Shown here one piece after another: positions 28,561-38,623 of a stretch of DNA of 64,000 bases (positions are counted from its first letter, which is position 1; every line of letters begins with the position of its first letter). A model generated the notes under the pieces. It had not been told where the DNA came from, made no database searches, and was given only the letters and a program-made list of their open reading frames with translations. The position numbers were made by a program, and so were the translations under genes. This stretch comes from Candidatus Brevefilum sp. (lineage in GTDB: Bacteria > Chloroflexota > Anaerolineae > Anaerolineales > Anaerolineaceae), in contig JAHYJN010000005.1 in the NCBI GenBank assembly GCA_019428905.1, positions 1 through 64,000 of the forward strand. The letters are read 5' to 3'.

Positions 28561-29375
28561 AATCAGATTTGCATGTCTTGTTAGGGAAAGCCAATCGTCA
28601 GCAGCAGGCGTTGAACTGGGTGCGCGAGTATCTTCAGGCACGCATATTAGCGGTTCTCCAGGAGCATGGTGCCATGATCCCCCTGGCATTCTTAGGGGGA
28701 ACAGCGCTGCGCTTTCTTTATCAGCTTCCCAGGTACTCAGAAGACCTCGACTTTTCATTGGAAAAACCCAGCGAAAACTATCAATTTCGGACTTATTTAG
28801 ATGCCATCTCAACCGTGTTAACCCAAGAGGGGTATCCACTCCAAGTTAAGTTCAACGATCAAAAAACAGTACATCAAGCTTTTATTGGTTTTCCAGGGTT
28901 GCTATTTGAATTCGGCCTATCGCCACATGTCGATCAAAAATTTACGATCAAAATCGAAGTGGACACACGCCCACCCGTTGGGGCAGAGTTGACGACGTCT
29001 TTGATCCGTTATCGCGAATTATTCTTAAATTTCCAACATCACGACCAAGCCTCACTCCTGGCTGGAAATGTGCATGCTGTTTTACAAAGGAAATATTTAA
29101 AAGGTCGGGATGTTTTTGACTTGGTTTGGTACCTCAGCGATCGTTCCTGGCCGCTGCCAAACTTTGACATGCTCAACCATGCGTTGGGTCACACCGGCTG
29201 GGAAGGTCCTCAATTATCTGTGTCAAATTGGAAATCCATAATCCACGACAAGTTAAGCCGATCAGATTTAGCGCTTGTAAAAGATGATGTCAGTCCATTC
29301 CTGGCTCGACCAGAGGATCAAGCCTTGATTGATTGGGATGTCATTCAAGGTTTGCTCTCAGACCTGGTAACATGA
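28557..29375 (+). CDS. AbiEii/AbiGii-type nucleotidyltransferase toxin
   Basis: PLAFLGGTALRFLYQLPRYSEDLDFSLE; KGRDVFDLVWYLS; ATGA overlap with antitoxin. Confidence 0.9.
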   Translation: MKSDLHVLLGKANRQQQALNWVREYLQARILAVLQEHGAMIPLAFLGGTALRFLYQLPRYSEDLDFSLEKPSENYQFRTYLDAISTVLTQEGYPLQVKFNDQKTVHQAFIGFPGLLFEFGLSPHVDQKFTIKIEVDTRPPVGAELTTSLIRYRELFLNFQHHDQASLLAGNVHAVLQRKYLKGRDVFDLVWYLSDRSWPLPNFDMLNHALGHTGWEGPQLSVSNWKSIIHDKLSRSDLALVKDDVSPFLARPEDQALIDWDVIQGLLSDLVT

Positions 29376-29453
29376 TGGATCTATCACAACTTGAGGCGTG
29401 TGATTATTATTGGTCACATAAGGTGTAATCTAATTAACAGATAAGGATAGTTT

Positions 29454-31244
29454 ATGCCGCATTTACTGGTCATCGGTGGGCCATCTATTGACAAACTGCA
29501 CTGCAATCATCAAACAGCCATTTCAGCAGGCGGTGCAGGCTTATATACCGCACTGGCGGCAGCGCGCAGCGGCTGCCAGGTTTCAATGTTCAGCCCAAAG
29601 CCAAGGCAAATTCCTGATTTATTTGAACCATTGGAGCGGCGGCTGGAAGCCTGGTTGGGTCCGCGTGTGGCGCTGGAGGATATGCCCCATTTCGAGATTG
29701 CTCATGACGGCGATCAAGCCAACTACCTTGAATTCTTTGTAGGTGAAGAAGCGCGTTTGGACCCTGCAGGTTTACCGCAAGACCTTTCAATTTATAATGG
29801 CGTGCATATCACGGCCATCGGTGATGTTCAACTACAGTTGGAATTTGCCAACGCCTGCCGTGCACGCAACGCGCCGATGATTTCCGTTGGCAGTTTTTTA
29901 GCCCTGATCGAAGAAAAGCCCGAACTGATCCGGTTGTTGCTCGAACGCTCGGATGTGGTTTTCTTGAATGAAGCGGAAGCGGTCAGGGTATACGGCGGGC
30001 TGGATCGGGTGATCACCGAGGCGGGGAAACAGATGTTTATCACGCGCGGACGGGCAGGCGCACTGGTTGTCCAGGGTGACTTTCAAACTGCGCTGCCTGC
30101 TGTCCCGGCTAAGGTGCTGGATCCTACCGGCGCGGGGGATACTTTCTGTGGAGCGGCATTATCTCATTTGCTGCAAGGGGTGCATCCGATCATGGCCGCC
30201 CGGAAAGCCATGGCATTGGCTTCTGCAGAAATAGAGCATGTCGGCCCGACGGCCCTGTTATTCGATCATGCTGCACCGGACATCCCGCTTGATGGTCGGG
30301 TCAGGATCGATGAAAGCCAGGTTGAGCGGATAGCCCAGGTCATTCAGAGGATTCCGGAAGCGGAACCATTTAACTTTGTCAGCGATTATTATCCACCTGT
30401 CGGGCATCCCGCCGCGTTGGATTTTTTCTTTGTCCAAACGCTGCAGCAGTTCAGCTTTTGGGAGGTTCAGTCCGGCCGCTACGGGTATCCCTTGGTTGCC
30501 ACGATTGACGGGCATGCGTGCAAGGGTTCAACCTACCTATCTTATGCTTACATGCGCATGCTGGATAAAGACCCTGCGTTTTTCACGCCTGAACGGCAAG
30601 CCCGCACGACCACAGCAGAAATGCTGGCCCTGTTCCAGGCTGACGATGGATCTGATCCAATGCCGGCGTTTGCGTTGCATTTGGAAAAGGCTCAGGCTTA
30701 TGGTCGAGATTTAATCTCGATGGGATTAACATCCCAATCAATTATTGATCAAGCCAAACAATCGACAAAACCTCTGATGACTTTCTTGTCGATTTTAGAT
30801 CACATTGGGGGTTACAAAGAAGATCCTTTTCGCAAGAAGACCAACCTTTTGGCAATGATCCTTAAAGAAAGGCCGGAGCGATTCCTGTCCCTTTCAGACG
30901 ATGAGGCCATTCAACCCGTGATTGACTATCACGTGATGCGCTTTTGCCTGCGTACAGGCCTGGTAGAGATTCTCGATTTTGACTTGCGCCAGAAAATTGG
31001 GGACAGGCGCCATGTTTCTGTTGATGATGAATGGATCATCCGCTATGCCTGTTACATGGCCATTCAACGCTTAATCCAGGTTTCGGGATTGAGCATGGGC
31101 GCCGTTGACCATGTCGCATTCAATTACAACCGGGTGCACTGTCCTGAGATGACCGAACCGATCTGTGAAAGGTGTGCGCTTGACCCTGCCTGTGCTCATC
31201 GCAAGGACCTGTTTCAGCCCGTGATCCGTACAACTTTTTATTGA
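29454..31244 (+). CDS. PfkB-family (nucleoside/sugar) kinase fused to Qng1/HhH-glycosylase-like domain with Cys4 motif
   Basis: DPTGAGDTFCGAALSH in N-terminal half; C-terminal half LDFFFVQTLQQFSFW..., IDYHVMRFCLRTGLVEILDFDLRQKI..., CPEMTEPICERCALDPACAH. Confidence 0.7.
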   Translation: MPHLLVIGGPSIDKLHCNHQTAISAGGAGLYTALAAARSGCQVSMFSPKPRQIPDLFEPLERRLEAWLGPRVALEDMPHFEIAHDGDQANYLEFFVGEEARLDPAGLPQDLSIYNGVHITAIGDVQLQLEFANACRARNAPMISVGSFLALIEEKPELIRLLLERSDVVFLNEAEAVRVYGGLDRVITEAGKQMFITRGRAGALVVQGDFQTALPAVPAKVLDPTGAGDTFCGAALSHLLQGVHPIMAARKAMALASAEIEHVGPTALLFDHAAPDIPLDGRVRIDESQVERIAQVIQRIPEAEPFNFVSDYYPPVGHPAALDFFFVQTLQQFSFWEVQSGRYGYPLVATIDGHACKGSTYLSYAYMRMLDKDPAFFTPERQARTTTAEMLALFQADDGSDPMPAFALHLEKAQAYGRDLISMGLTSQSIIDQAKQSTKPLMTFLSILDHIGGYKEDPFRKKTNLLAMILKERPERFLSLSDDEAIQPVIDYHVMRFCLRTGLVEILDFDLRQKIGDRRHVSVDDEWIIRYACYMAIQRLIQVSGLSMGAVDHVAFNYNRVHCPEMTEPICERCALDPACAHRKDLFQPVIRTTFY

Positions 31245-31379
31245 TGGATTATTGGTAAATCTGGTAAGTTACCCATTGAAATAAGTTGGATATTAATTAA
31301 TAGATGATGCAATTCGCGCCATAGCAAAGGCATGTCGGGTAAAATAAATGAACGTAAAATGAGATGGACAAAGGATAAC

Positions 31380-32603
31380 ATGACATTTGACATTAAGAAA
31401 ATCCGCTCAGACTTCCCGATCTTAACAACTTTTGTTAACGGCAAACCGCTGGTCTACCTGGATAACGCGGCCACCACCCAAAAACCCCAGCCTGTGATTG
31501 ATGCGATCATCGATTACTATACTCGTTACAACAGCAATATCCATCGCGGTACGCATCATTTGTCAAACCTGGCTACTGAAGCCCACGAAGCAGCTCGCAA
31601 AACGGTACAGATGTACATCAACGCCCAACATGAGCACGAGGTGGTCTTCACCCGCGGCACAACCGAAGCGATCAACCTGGTAGCTTTTTCGTTTGGTGAG
31701 GCTTTTGTCAACCCGGGTGATGACGTGATCGTCACCGAGATGGACCATCATTCTAATTTCGTGCCATGGCAGATGATGTGTGAGCGGCGCGGGGCAAATT
31801 TCCATGTGGTTCCCTTTGATGAAAACGGTGATCTCAAACTGGACGTGTACCAAAACTTATTAAGTGACAAGACGCGCATTGTTGCTTTTAATCACGTTTC
31901 CAACTCGCTGGGTACGATCAACCCGGCGCGTGAGATGATCCAAATGGCCCATGATGCTGGCGCGGCGGTGTTGGTGGATGCTGCCCAATCGGTACAGCAT
32001 ATCGAACATGATGTACGGGCTTTGGATGCGGATTTTTATGCCTTCTCAGGTCACAAGATTTACGGGCCGACCGGCATCGGCGTGCTTTACGGCAAGGAAA
32101 AATGGTTGAATGCGATGCCGCCTTACCAGGGCGGCGGTGAGATGATCGACCTGGTAACAATCGAGAAGACCACTTATAACAAACTTCCGTTCAAGTTTGA
32201 AGCCGGCACCCCGAATATTGTCGGCCCAATTGGTCTGGCTGCCGCGATCGATTACCTGAACGGCATGGATTTTAATGAGATCGTCACCCATGAAGATGAT
32301 GCCTTGAATTATGGCCGAGAGCAATTAACCCAGATCGATGGTTTGAAGATTTATGGGAATGCCAAACACCGGACCAGCATCCTGGCTTTCAACATCGACG
32401 GCGTACACCACTATGACCTGGGCACCCTGCTCGATACCCATGGGATTGCGGTGCGCACCGGCCACCACTGCACCCAACCCATCATGCAAGCCCTGGGGAT
32501 TGAAGGAACAGTGCGAGCCTCTTTGGCGCTCTACAACACCCGTGAGGATATCGATGCCCTGGTGCTTTCTATTCATAAAGTGCTGAAGCTCTTAGGCAGG
32601 TAA
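31380..32603 (+). CDS. sufS: SufS-type cysteine desulfurase
   Basis: FDIKKIRSDFPIL...VYLDNAATTQKPQPVIDAI; FSGHKIYGPTGIGVLYGKEKWL; RTGHHCTQPIMQALG; start moved to ATG 31380. Confidence 0.94.
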   Translation: MTFDIKKIRSDFPILTTFVNGKPLVYLDNAATTQKPQPVIDAIIDYYTRYNSNIHRGTHHLSNLATEAHEAARKTVQMYINAQHEHEVVFTRGTTEAINLVAFSFGEAFVNPGDDVIVTEMDHHSNFVPWQMMCERRGANFHVVPFDENGDLKLDVYQNLLSDKTRIVAFNHVSNSLGTINPAREMIQMAHDAGAAVLVDAAQSVQHIEHDVRALDADFYAFSGHKIYGPTGIGVLYGKEKWLNAMPPYQGGGEMIDLVTIEKTTYNKLPFKFEAGTPNIVGPIGLAAAIDYLNGMDFNEIVTHEDDALNYGREQLTQIDGLKIYGNAKHRTSILAFNIDGVHHYDLGTLLDTHGIAVRTGHHCTQPIMQALGIEGTVRASLALYNTREDIDALVLSIHKVLKLLGR

Positions 32604-32607
32604 ACCA

Positions 32608-33033
32608 ATGGCAGCCATCAAAGACATCCAGGCCCAAATTATTGAAGACTTTTCATTCTTACCAGAATGGGATGAGCGTTATGCTTACCTGATCGAACTC
32701 GGGCAAAAGGCGCCGCCGTTAGCCGAAGCTTATCGGACCGAGGAAAACATTGTCCGGGGGTGTCAGTCACTGGTGTGGCTGCACCGGGAATGCCGCCAGG
32801 GGGAAGTCTACTTGCAATCCGACAGCGATTCGCTGATTGTCAAAGGATTGGCTGCCTTGCTGCTGCAGGTCTTCTCCGGTCAGCCGGCTGAAGCGGTACT
32901 CAAAGCTGACCTGACCTTTTTTGAAGCGATAGGGTTGAACAAACACCTTTCTTCACAACGTGCCAACGGCTTAATGGCAATGGTGCAGGAGATTAAGGCC
33001 TTCGCTGCACGCTGTGCAGGGGGATCGATCTAA
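32608..33033 (+). CDS. sufE: SufE family protein
   Basis: ENIVRGCQSLVWL, SDSDSLIVKGLAALLL; directly downstream of sufS. Confidence 0.92.
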   Translation: MAAIKDIQAQIIEDFSFLPEWDERYAYLIELGQKAPPLAEAYRTEENIVRGCQSLVWLHRECRQGEVYLQSDSDSLIVKGLAALLLQVFSGQPAEAVLKADLTFFEAIGLNKHLSSQRANGLMAMVQEIKAFAARCAGGSI

Positions 33034-33135
33034 CAGTGATCATTCCTTTATACCAAACGGGTTCATTTTCCTTTTGACTTTGTGCAGAAATCGCTTAGCT
33101 GTAGCATAGTCAATCGAGTATTTACCCAAACATGG

Positions 33136-33164
33136 TTGCTGAATTGAATATCTTAAACTAAAAT
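33136..33164 (+). promoter_or_regulatory. Candidate sigma-A promoter of surE
   Basis: TTGCTG-N17-TAAAAT, -10 ends 8 bp before the ATG at 33173. Confidence 0.45.
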
Positions 33165-33172
33165 AAATAATT

Positions 33173-33985
33173 ATGAATGATAAAACAACGCAAATCTTAT
33201 TGACCAATGACGACAGCATCCACTCGCCGGGCTTGTGGGCTGCCGCTGAAGCCCTCGACACCCTTGGGTTCGTGCACGTGGTGGCCCCGCTCAATCAACA
33301 GACCAGCACCGGTCACAGCATGCCGATTCAATCCTCGGGCATCATTGAGCAAATGACGCTGCACGTCAACGGGCGTGATTGGACCGTTTATGCCGTGGAC
33401 GGTTCGCCCGGGCAGGCCGTGCTGCATGGCATGTACGATGTAATCAAAGCCAAACCGGATCTGCTGGTATCGGGGATCAATTATGGCGAGAATGTGGGCG
33501 CTGCGATCACCATCTCGGGTACGGTTGGTGCGGCATTGGAAGCGGCCTCCCTGGGCATTCCTGCCCTGGCGGTTTCGATGCAGACCGGAACGGAGCATCA
33601 CCTTTCACTTTCGCAGGATGTGGATTTCAAGGTTGCGGGGTATTTCACCCACAAATTTGCCGAAATCATGCTGAAAAAACCCTTGCCCGAAGATGTCGAT
33701 GTGATCAAACTGGATATCCCTCATGGGGCAACTCCCCAGACACCCTGGGCGCTCACCCGGCAATCCCGCCGGCGGTATTACATTCCCAAGCCTGCCAAAC
33801 GCGAGTCCCTGTCTGACCGCGGCCCGGTAGGGTATGAGATTCGTTATGACCCAGAGCTTCTCGAGAAGAACAGCGATACTTATGCGGTTCTGATTGATAA
33901 ACAGGTGTCCGTCACCCCGCTCAGCATTGACATGACCTCTCGCAGCGATTTTGGATTGCTGAGGACTTTAATTGAAGAAAATTGA
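33173..33985 (+). CDS. surE: 5'/3'-nucleotidase SurE
   Basis: QILLTNDDSIHSPGLWAAAEAL, VDGSPGQAVLHG, VSGINYGENVGAAITISGTVGAALEA. Confidence 0.95.
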   Translation: MNDKTTQILLTNDDSIHSPGLWAAAEALDTLGFVHVVAPLNQQTSTGHSMPIQSSGIIEQMTLHVNGRDWTVYAVDGSPGQAVLHGMYDVIKAKPDLLVSGINYGENVGAAITISGTVGAALEAASLGIPALAVSMQTGTEHHLSLSQDVDFKVAGYFTHKFAEIMLKKPLPEDVDVIKLDIPHGATPQTPWALTRQSRRRYYIPKPAKRESLSDRGPVGYEIRYDPELLEKNSDTYAVLIDKQVSVTPLSIDMTSRSDFGLLRTLIEEN

Positions 33986-34050
33986 GTTTCCTGAGGCTTC
34001 AATAATATTCAGTATTTGGGCAGATCTTGTCCTGTTATTATCGATTATTG

Positions 34051-34104
34051 ATTGCTACTCAGGGTGCGAGGGTGCCCTTCAGTAGCAAGGCTGCCTGAGT
34101 CAGT
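34051..34104 (+). repeat. Palindromic dispersed element, short copy
   Basis: ATTGCTACTCAGGGTGCGAGGGTGCCCTTCAGTAGCAAGGCTGCCTGAGTCAG. Confidence 0.65.
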
Positions 34105-34289
34105 GTTTGGCATCCAAAGGGTAGAGCTGTTATCCTTTTAGAAAGAATGACTCCCTGGTTTTTCAATCTTTGATCGATGTTTTTCCGAATATGGTGAATC
34201 AAGGGGAAAAATTATAACCAAAACATATTATAATCGTTGATTAATCAGGTTGTTTTGTATCCAAAAGTCAATATCTTCAGGAGGTTAAT

Positions 34290-35357
34290 ATGGAAAAGCC
34301 CGATGCGCTACCCGGTATCACGAATAAATTGGTGAAAACCAAGCGATTGGAACAGAACGTCTATTTTTCAGGTGCTGAAACCGGGGTTCCCGTCATTTTC
34401 TTGCATGGTAATTTTTCAGCTGCGTTATATTGGGAAGAGACCATGCTGGCCTTACCGGATGGATTCCGCGGTATTGCCCCAGACTTACGGGGATACGGTT
34501 GGACCGAAGACAAGATCGCTGATTCTACAAGGGGTATGCGAGATTGGAGTGATGATTTAGCAGCATTGCTTGATGAGCTTCAAATCCCTCAAGCGCATTT
34601 TGTGGGTTGGTCTATGGGCGGGGGGATCATCTATCGGTTCATTATCGATCATGCACCGCGAGTGCTCTCCGCTACTTTAATTAGCCCGGTAAGCCCATAT
34701 GGTTTTGGGGGATCAAAAGGTGAAGATGGTCAGCCATGTTATGATGACTTTGCAGGGTCTGGCGGTGGGGTTGTCAACCAGGATTTTGTCAAGTTGATCA
34801 AAGCCGGTGATCGAAGCACAGACGATCCTAACTCGCCCCGGAATGTCATCAATGGTTTTTATTACAAACCGCCTTTTCGGGCTTCACGAGAAGAGGATTT
34901 TCTCACAGCCTCCCTTGCTGAGAAGATAGGCGATGAACGATACCCGGGTGATTTTGTGCCTTCCCCCAATTGGCCAAATGTTGCCCCTGGCAAGTTTGGT
35001 CCAGTAAACAGTTGGTCGCCAAAATATATTGGTGGGGATGCTGCTGAATTGATTGATGTTGATCAAAAACCACCTATCCTGTGGATCCGTGGCGATTCAG
35101 ATTTGATCGTATCAGATAACTCTATGTTTGATCTGGGAGCGCTGGGCAGTCTGGGTTACGTGCCTGGATGGCCAGGAATGGATATTTACCCTCCCCAGCC
35201 GATGTTAGCCCAAACACGCAATGTATTCGAAGCTTATGCTAATGCAGGGGGTGATTACGCTGAACATGTGATTGCGGATGCTGCGCACGGCGTTCATATT
35301 GAAAAACCAGAAGAATTTAACGCCTTGTTCCACTCATTTCTGAGCAAAACATCATAA
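34290..35357 (+). CDS. Alpha/beta hydrolase
   Basis: VIFLHGNFSAALYWEETMLALP, GWSMGGGIIYRF, C-terminal HVIADAAHGVHIEKPEEF; SD AGGAGG. Confidence 0.9.
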   Translation: MEKPDALPGITNKLVKTKRLEQNVYFSGAETGVPVIFLHGNFSAALYWEETMLALPDGFRGIAPDLRGYGWTEDKIADSTRGMRDWSDDLAALLDELQIPQAHFVGWSMGGGIIYRFIIDHAPRVLSATLISPVSPYGFGGSKGEDGQPCYDDFAGSGGGVVNQDFVKLIKAGDRSTDDPNSPRNVINGFYYKPPFRASREEDFLTASLAEKIGDERYPGDFVPSPNWPNVAPGKFGPVNSWSPKYIGGDAAELIDVDQKPPILWIRGDSDLIVSDNSMFDLGALGSLGYVPGWPGMDIYPPQPMLAQTRNVFEAYANAGGDYAEHVIADAAHGVHIEKPEEFNALFHSFLSKTS

Positions 35358-35366
35358 AATAATTGC

Positions 35367-35412
35367 CCTCATTTGGTCCTTGGCCAATTCTATGTCAGGG
35401 ACCAAATGAAGG
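35367..35412 (+). terminator. Long imperfect hairpin after the hydrolase gene (possible terminator)
   Basis: CCTCATTTGGTCCTTGGC ... GTCAGGGACCAAATGAAGG; core CATTTGGTCC/GGACCAAATG perfect; weak T-run. Confidence 0.45.
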
Positions 35413-35789
35413 CTTTGTGATTTTCTCTTAATATTTGTTTTGATTGTTGCCCATTTGAAGCAGAAATATCTGAAGATGTCAGCATAGGTATTGGGAACAA
35501 TTCGTTGTGCTGCGCGCCTGCTTAATCATCAACACCCGTTCAAACGTGATTTTGATGCCCTTTTTGAATTTGTCTTCCAGTTTTGTTTTAAAGTGATACA
35601 ATCAGGATGTTAAATTTTTGGTTCTTCGGCATTCCTTGGATGTTAGCCATTAAAAAAGTAGTGCTGAAAACCTTGGAGAAATTATCTTATTGTCAATAAT
35701 TTTGAACCCCCGCGTGCTGAATAGCATAACTTATTTAATGTTGCTGTGTTTAATTATTGGAGACTTTTAATTAATCGAGGAGCTGACCA

Positions 35790-37199
35790 GTGGAGAAAAA
35801 AGAAAAACTACCTTTTTTAACCAATATCTTTTATGGGATGGGTGATTTTGGTTTCAGTATGAACAACTCCATCATCACCGCCTTTTTTGCGGTTTTTATG
35901 GTGACGGTGGTAGGCTTGCAGCCTGGATTGGTTGCTATTATTTTATTTATTGGCCGCAGCTGGGATTTTGTGAATGACCTGCTGGTCGGATATATTTCTG
36001 ACCGGACGCGCACGAAATGGGGCCGGCGGCGTCCTTTCCTGTTGTTTGGCGCCATCCCCTTTGGCCTGTCTTTTATGCTGCTCTGGCTCAGTCCTAATTT
36101 CGGTCAAACCGGCCTGATCATCTATTATTCTTTAGCATATATTGTGTATGAGGCCCTGGCAACTGTGGTGTATATGCCCTATTTCGCCCTGACGCCAGAA
36201 TTGACCTCCGATTACGACGAGCGCACAAAACTGACCAGCTTCAGGATGATGTTCAATATCATCGGCAGCCTGACGGCTTACATCCTGCCCTTGCTGATTG
36301 TCGGCAATAACTGGGACCTGGCGACGCCGCGCAGTGTCTTGATCATGGCGATCGTCGCTGGTGGAATTGCGGCTGCACCCATCTTTGGCGTTTTCTTAGG
36401 CACCAAAGAAAAGAAAGAGTACCAAAAAGAGACACTGCCCAAGTTCTGGCCATCCCTGAAAAGTGCCTTCAAAAACAAGCCTTTCATGTTTGGTGCATTG
36501 ATGTACCTGGCAACCTGGATGGCGATCGTTGTGATCGAATCCAACCTGCAATTTTTTATCCTGCACATCATCCAGCGCCAATCGCAGAACATCATCATCA
36601 TGGTCAGCATCTTTGTCACGGCGATCTTTGCCCTGCCGATCTGGAATTGGGTTTCAAAGAATTGGAATAAACGCCTGGCCTACATCATTGGGGTGGGTTT
36701 CTGGGCCGTGGTGATGATTATTTTGATATTGATGACACCCCAAACGCCGTTCTGGCTGCTTTTGATCTTTTGTGTCATGGCAGGTGTTGGTGTCAGTGCC
36801 GGGCAGGTCTTGCCGTGGGCCATCATCCCAGACGCGATCGAGTGGGAAGAATTTCACACCGGTGAACGCAACGAGGGGATGTTCTACAGCCTGGTCACAC
36901 TTTTAGGCAAGATTGGCATGGCGATTGCCCAGCCGCTTTCACTGGTTGTTTTGCAGCTCACCAATTTCCAGGGCGGCCAGGGAGCGGTGCAACCCGCCAG
37001 CGCGCTGTTAGGCATCCGCCTGGTGGTTGGCCCCATTCCGGCGCTGCTTTTGGTTTCTGGGATTATTATTGCCATCTTCTATCCCCTGGGGCGAAAGCAA
37101 CATCACCACATTGTGGAAGAATTGCGCATTCGCCGTGCAGCACGTAAAGCTGAGCGCGCTGAAAAGAAACCCTTGCCTGGTGTGAGTGAGACTGTGTAA
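35790..37199 (+). CDS. GPH-family (MFS) sugar:cation symporter-like transporter
   Basis: NIFYGMGDFGFSMNNSIITAFFAVFM, GRSWDFVNDLLVGYISDRTRTKWGRRRPFLLFGAIPFG. Confidence 0.9.
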   Translation: MEKKEKLPFLTNIFYGMGDFGFSMNNSIITAFFAVFMVTVVGLQPGLVAIILFIGRSWDFVNDLLVGYISDRTRTKWGRRRPFLLFGAIPFGLSFMLLWLSPNFGQTGLIIYYSLAYIVYEALATVVYMPYFALTPELTSDYDERTKLTSFRMMFNIIGSLTAYILPLLIVGNNWDLATPRSVLIMAIVAGGIAAAPIFGVFLGTKEKKEYQKETLPKFWPSLKSAFKNKPFMFGALMYLATWMAIVVIESNLQFFILHIIQRQSQNIIIMVSIFVTAIFALPIWNWVSKNWNKRLAYIIGVGFWAVVMIILILMTPQTPFWLLLIFCVMAGVGVSAGQVLPWAIIPDAIEWEEFHTGERNEGMFYSLVTLLGKIGMAIAQPLSLVVLQLTNFQGGQGAVQPASALLGIRLVVGPIPALLLVSGIIIAIFYPLGRKQHHHIVEELRIRRAARKAERAEKKPLPGVSETV

Positions 37200-37268
37200 G
37201 CTAATCCTGACAACAACTTGGTAACCGGATTTCGAAATACCTGAAACCATTGTTTTCTAACTTGATAT

Positions 37269-37306
37269 CAAACCCTTTGGCGGCTAAGTCTGCCAGAGGG
37301 TTTTTT
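37269..37306 (+). terminator. Intrinsic terminator after the transporter gene
   Basis: AAACCCTTTGGCGGCTAAGTCTGCCAGAGGGTTTTTT. Confidence 0.8.
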
Positions 37307-37419
37307 CAATGTAAAATTGACACAGAAACGATCCTCTTAGGTGAGGCGATGCAAAAGCTCTCCCCACGGGTGAAGCTTGCTTCTAATGTTGGTGGTCTTT
37401 GATCTGAAAAGGAGGTCTT

Positions 37420-38562
37420 ATGACCCATATTGCCATACAAAAGGTTGTTAATGATTTTCAACGACGCCGTTTTGCCACCTTCCCCTGGAAGATCTACCGG
37501 GATGACCCGCTGTGGGTTCCGCCGTTAATCCCGGAGCGGATGAAGCAGCTCAACCCCCACAAAGGCACTTTCTTCAGTCATGGGGAGGCGGAATTTTTTC
37601 TCGCCTATCGAGACGGGGTCTTATCAGGGACGATTATGGCGGCCGTTGACCATACGTCGAACGCATCGCGCGGGTTGCAGGACGGCATGTTTGGTTTCTT
37701 CGAATGCATTGATGACCAATCTGTGGCGGACGCGCTGTTTGGAGCTGCAGAAGAATGGATCAGGGCACAGGGCTTGAACCGCATGATCGGCCCTTTTCAC
37801 CAGGATTATGATGCTGCCTATGGCATCCTGATTGAGGGGCGTGATCGCCCGCCTGCCGTTAGCTGTGGGCATACACCGCCGTATTATGAACAGCTGGTCG
37901 TGGCATACGGGTTTACGCCCTTCCGACCGGATAACCTGGCCTTTGCGTTGGATATTTCTACGAACACGCGTGAATTTGAGCTGCTCCACAGATCGGCGGA
38001 ACGAGCGGCCCAGCGTGGGGTGGCCGTCATCCGAGAAGCGCGGCTCGAGGAGTGGGACCGGGAAGCTGACCGGGTGCATTACTTGCTCAACAAGGCCTTG
38101 GCACACCTGGTTGATTTTGTGGGCTGGGACCGAAATGCCCTGGACGATACCCTGGAGCCCTTTCGGAAGTATGCTGACCCCAGCATGATCTTATTTGCTG
38201 ATGTGGGGGACCTCACGGTTGGTTTTTTCCCGGGCATACCCAACCTGAACGAGGTGCTGCAGCACTTCAATGGTTTACGCTACCCCTGGGATCTTTATCG
38301 CCTGCTGCGATATCGTCAGATCCAGCCAAAAGGGTTGGCGATCAAAAGTGTTTTGGTCTTACCTGAATATTGGGGGACGGGGGTCAGCTTGATGCTGTTT
38401 TCTGAAATGCTCAAACGGGCACAAGCACGTGGCTATACTTGGATTGACCTCTCGCTGACTTCGATCGATAACCCAAAGACACCGGCCTTGGCAGAACGCA
38501 TGGGGGCTGAGGTCTACAAACGTTACCGGGTTTATCAAAAGCTGCTGTCTTTGGGGGATTAA
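37420..38562 (+). CDS. GNAT-like N-acetyltransferase family protein
   Basis: FATFPWKIYRDDPLWVPPLIPERMKQLNPHKGTFFSHGEAEFFLAYRDG; KSVLVLPEYWGTGVSLMLFSEMLKRA. Confidence 0.78.
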   Translation: MTHIAIQKVVNDFQRRRFATFPWKIYRDDPLWVPPLIPERMKQLNPHKGTFFSHGEAEFFLAYRDGVLSGTIMAAVDHTSNASRGLQDGMFGFFECIDDQSVADALFGAAEEWIRAQGLNRMIGPFHQDYDAAYGILIEGRDRPPAVSCGHTPPYYEQLVVAYGFTPFRPDNLAFALDISTNTREFELLHRSAERAAQRGVAVIREARLEEWDREADRVHYLLNKALAHLVDFVGWDRNALDDTLEPFRKYADPSMILFADVGDLTVGFFPGIPNLNEVLQHFNGLRYPWDLYRLLRYRQIQPKGLAIKSVLVLPEYWGTGVSLMLFSEMLKRAQARGYTWIDLSLTSIDNPKTPALAERMGAEVYKRYRVYQKLLSLGD

Positions 38563-38623
38563 TTACTGTGAAATCCACACCAAGTTGGGGGTTTTGTTTT
38601 TTCGGCTGGCAGCAGTTGTTTTA

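Noticed and set aside
35480-35530. Possible eighth copy of the palindromic element (TTGGGAACAATTCGTTGTGCTGCGCG)
   Set aside because: Only about 20 bp resemble the 5' flank and the 3' flank is absent; too weak without an alignment score
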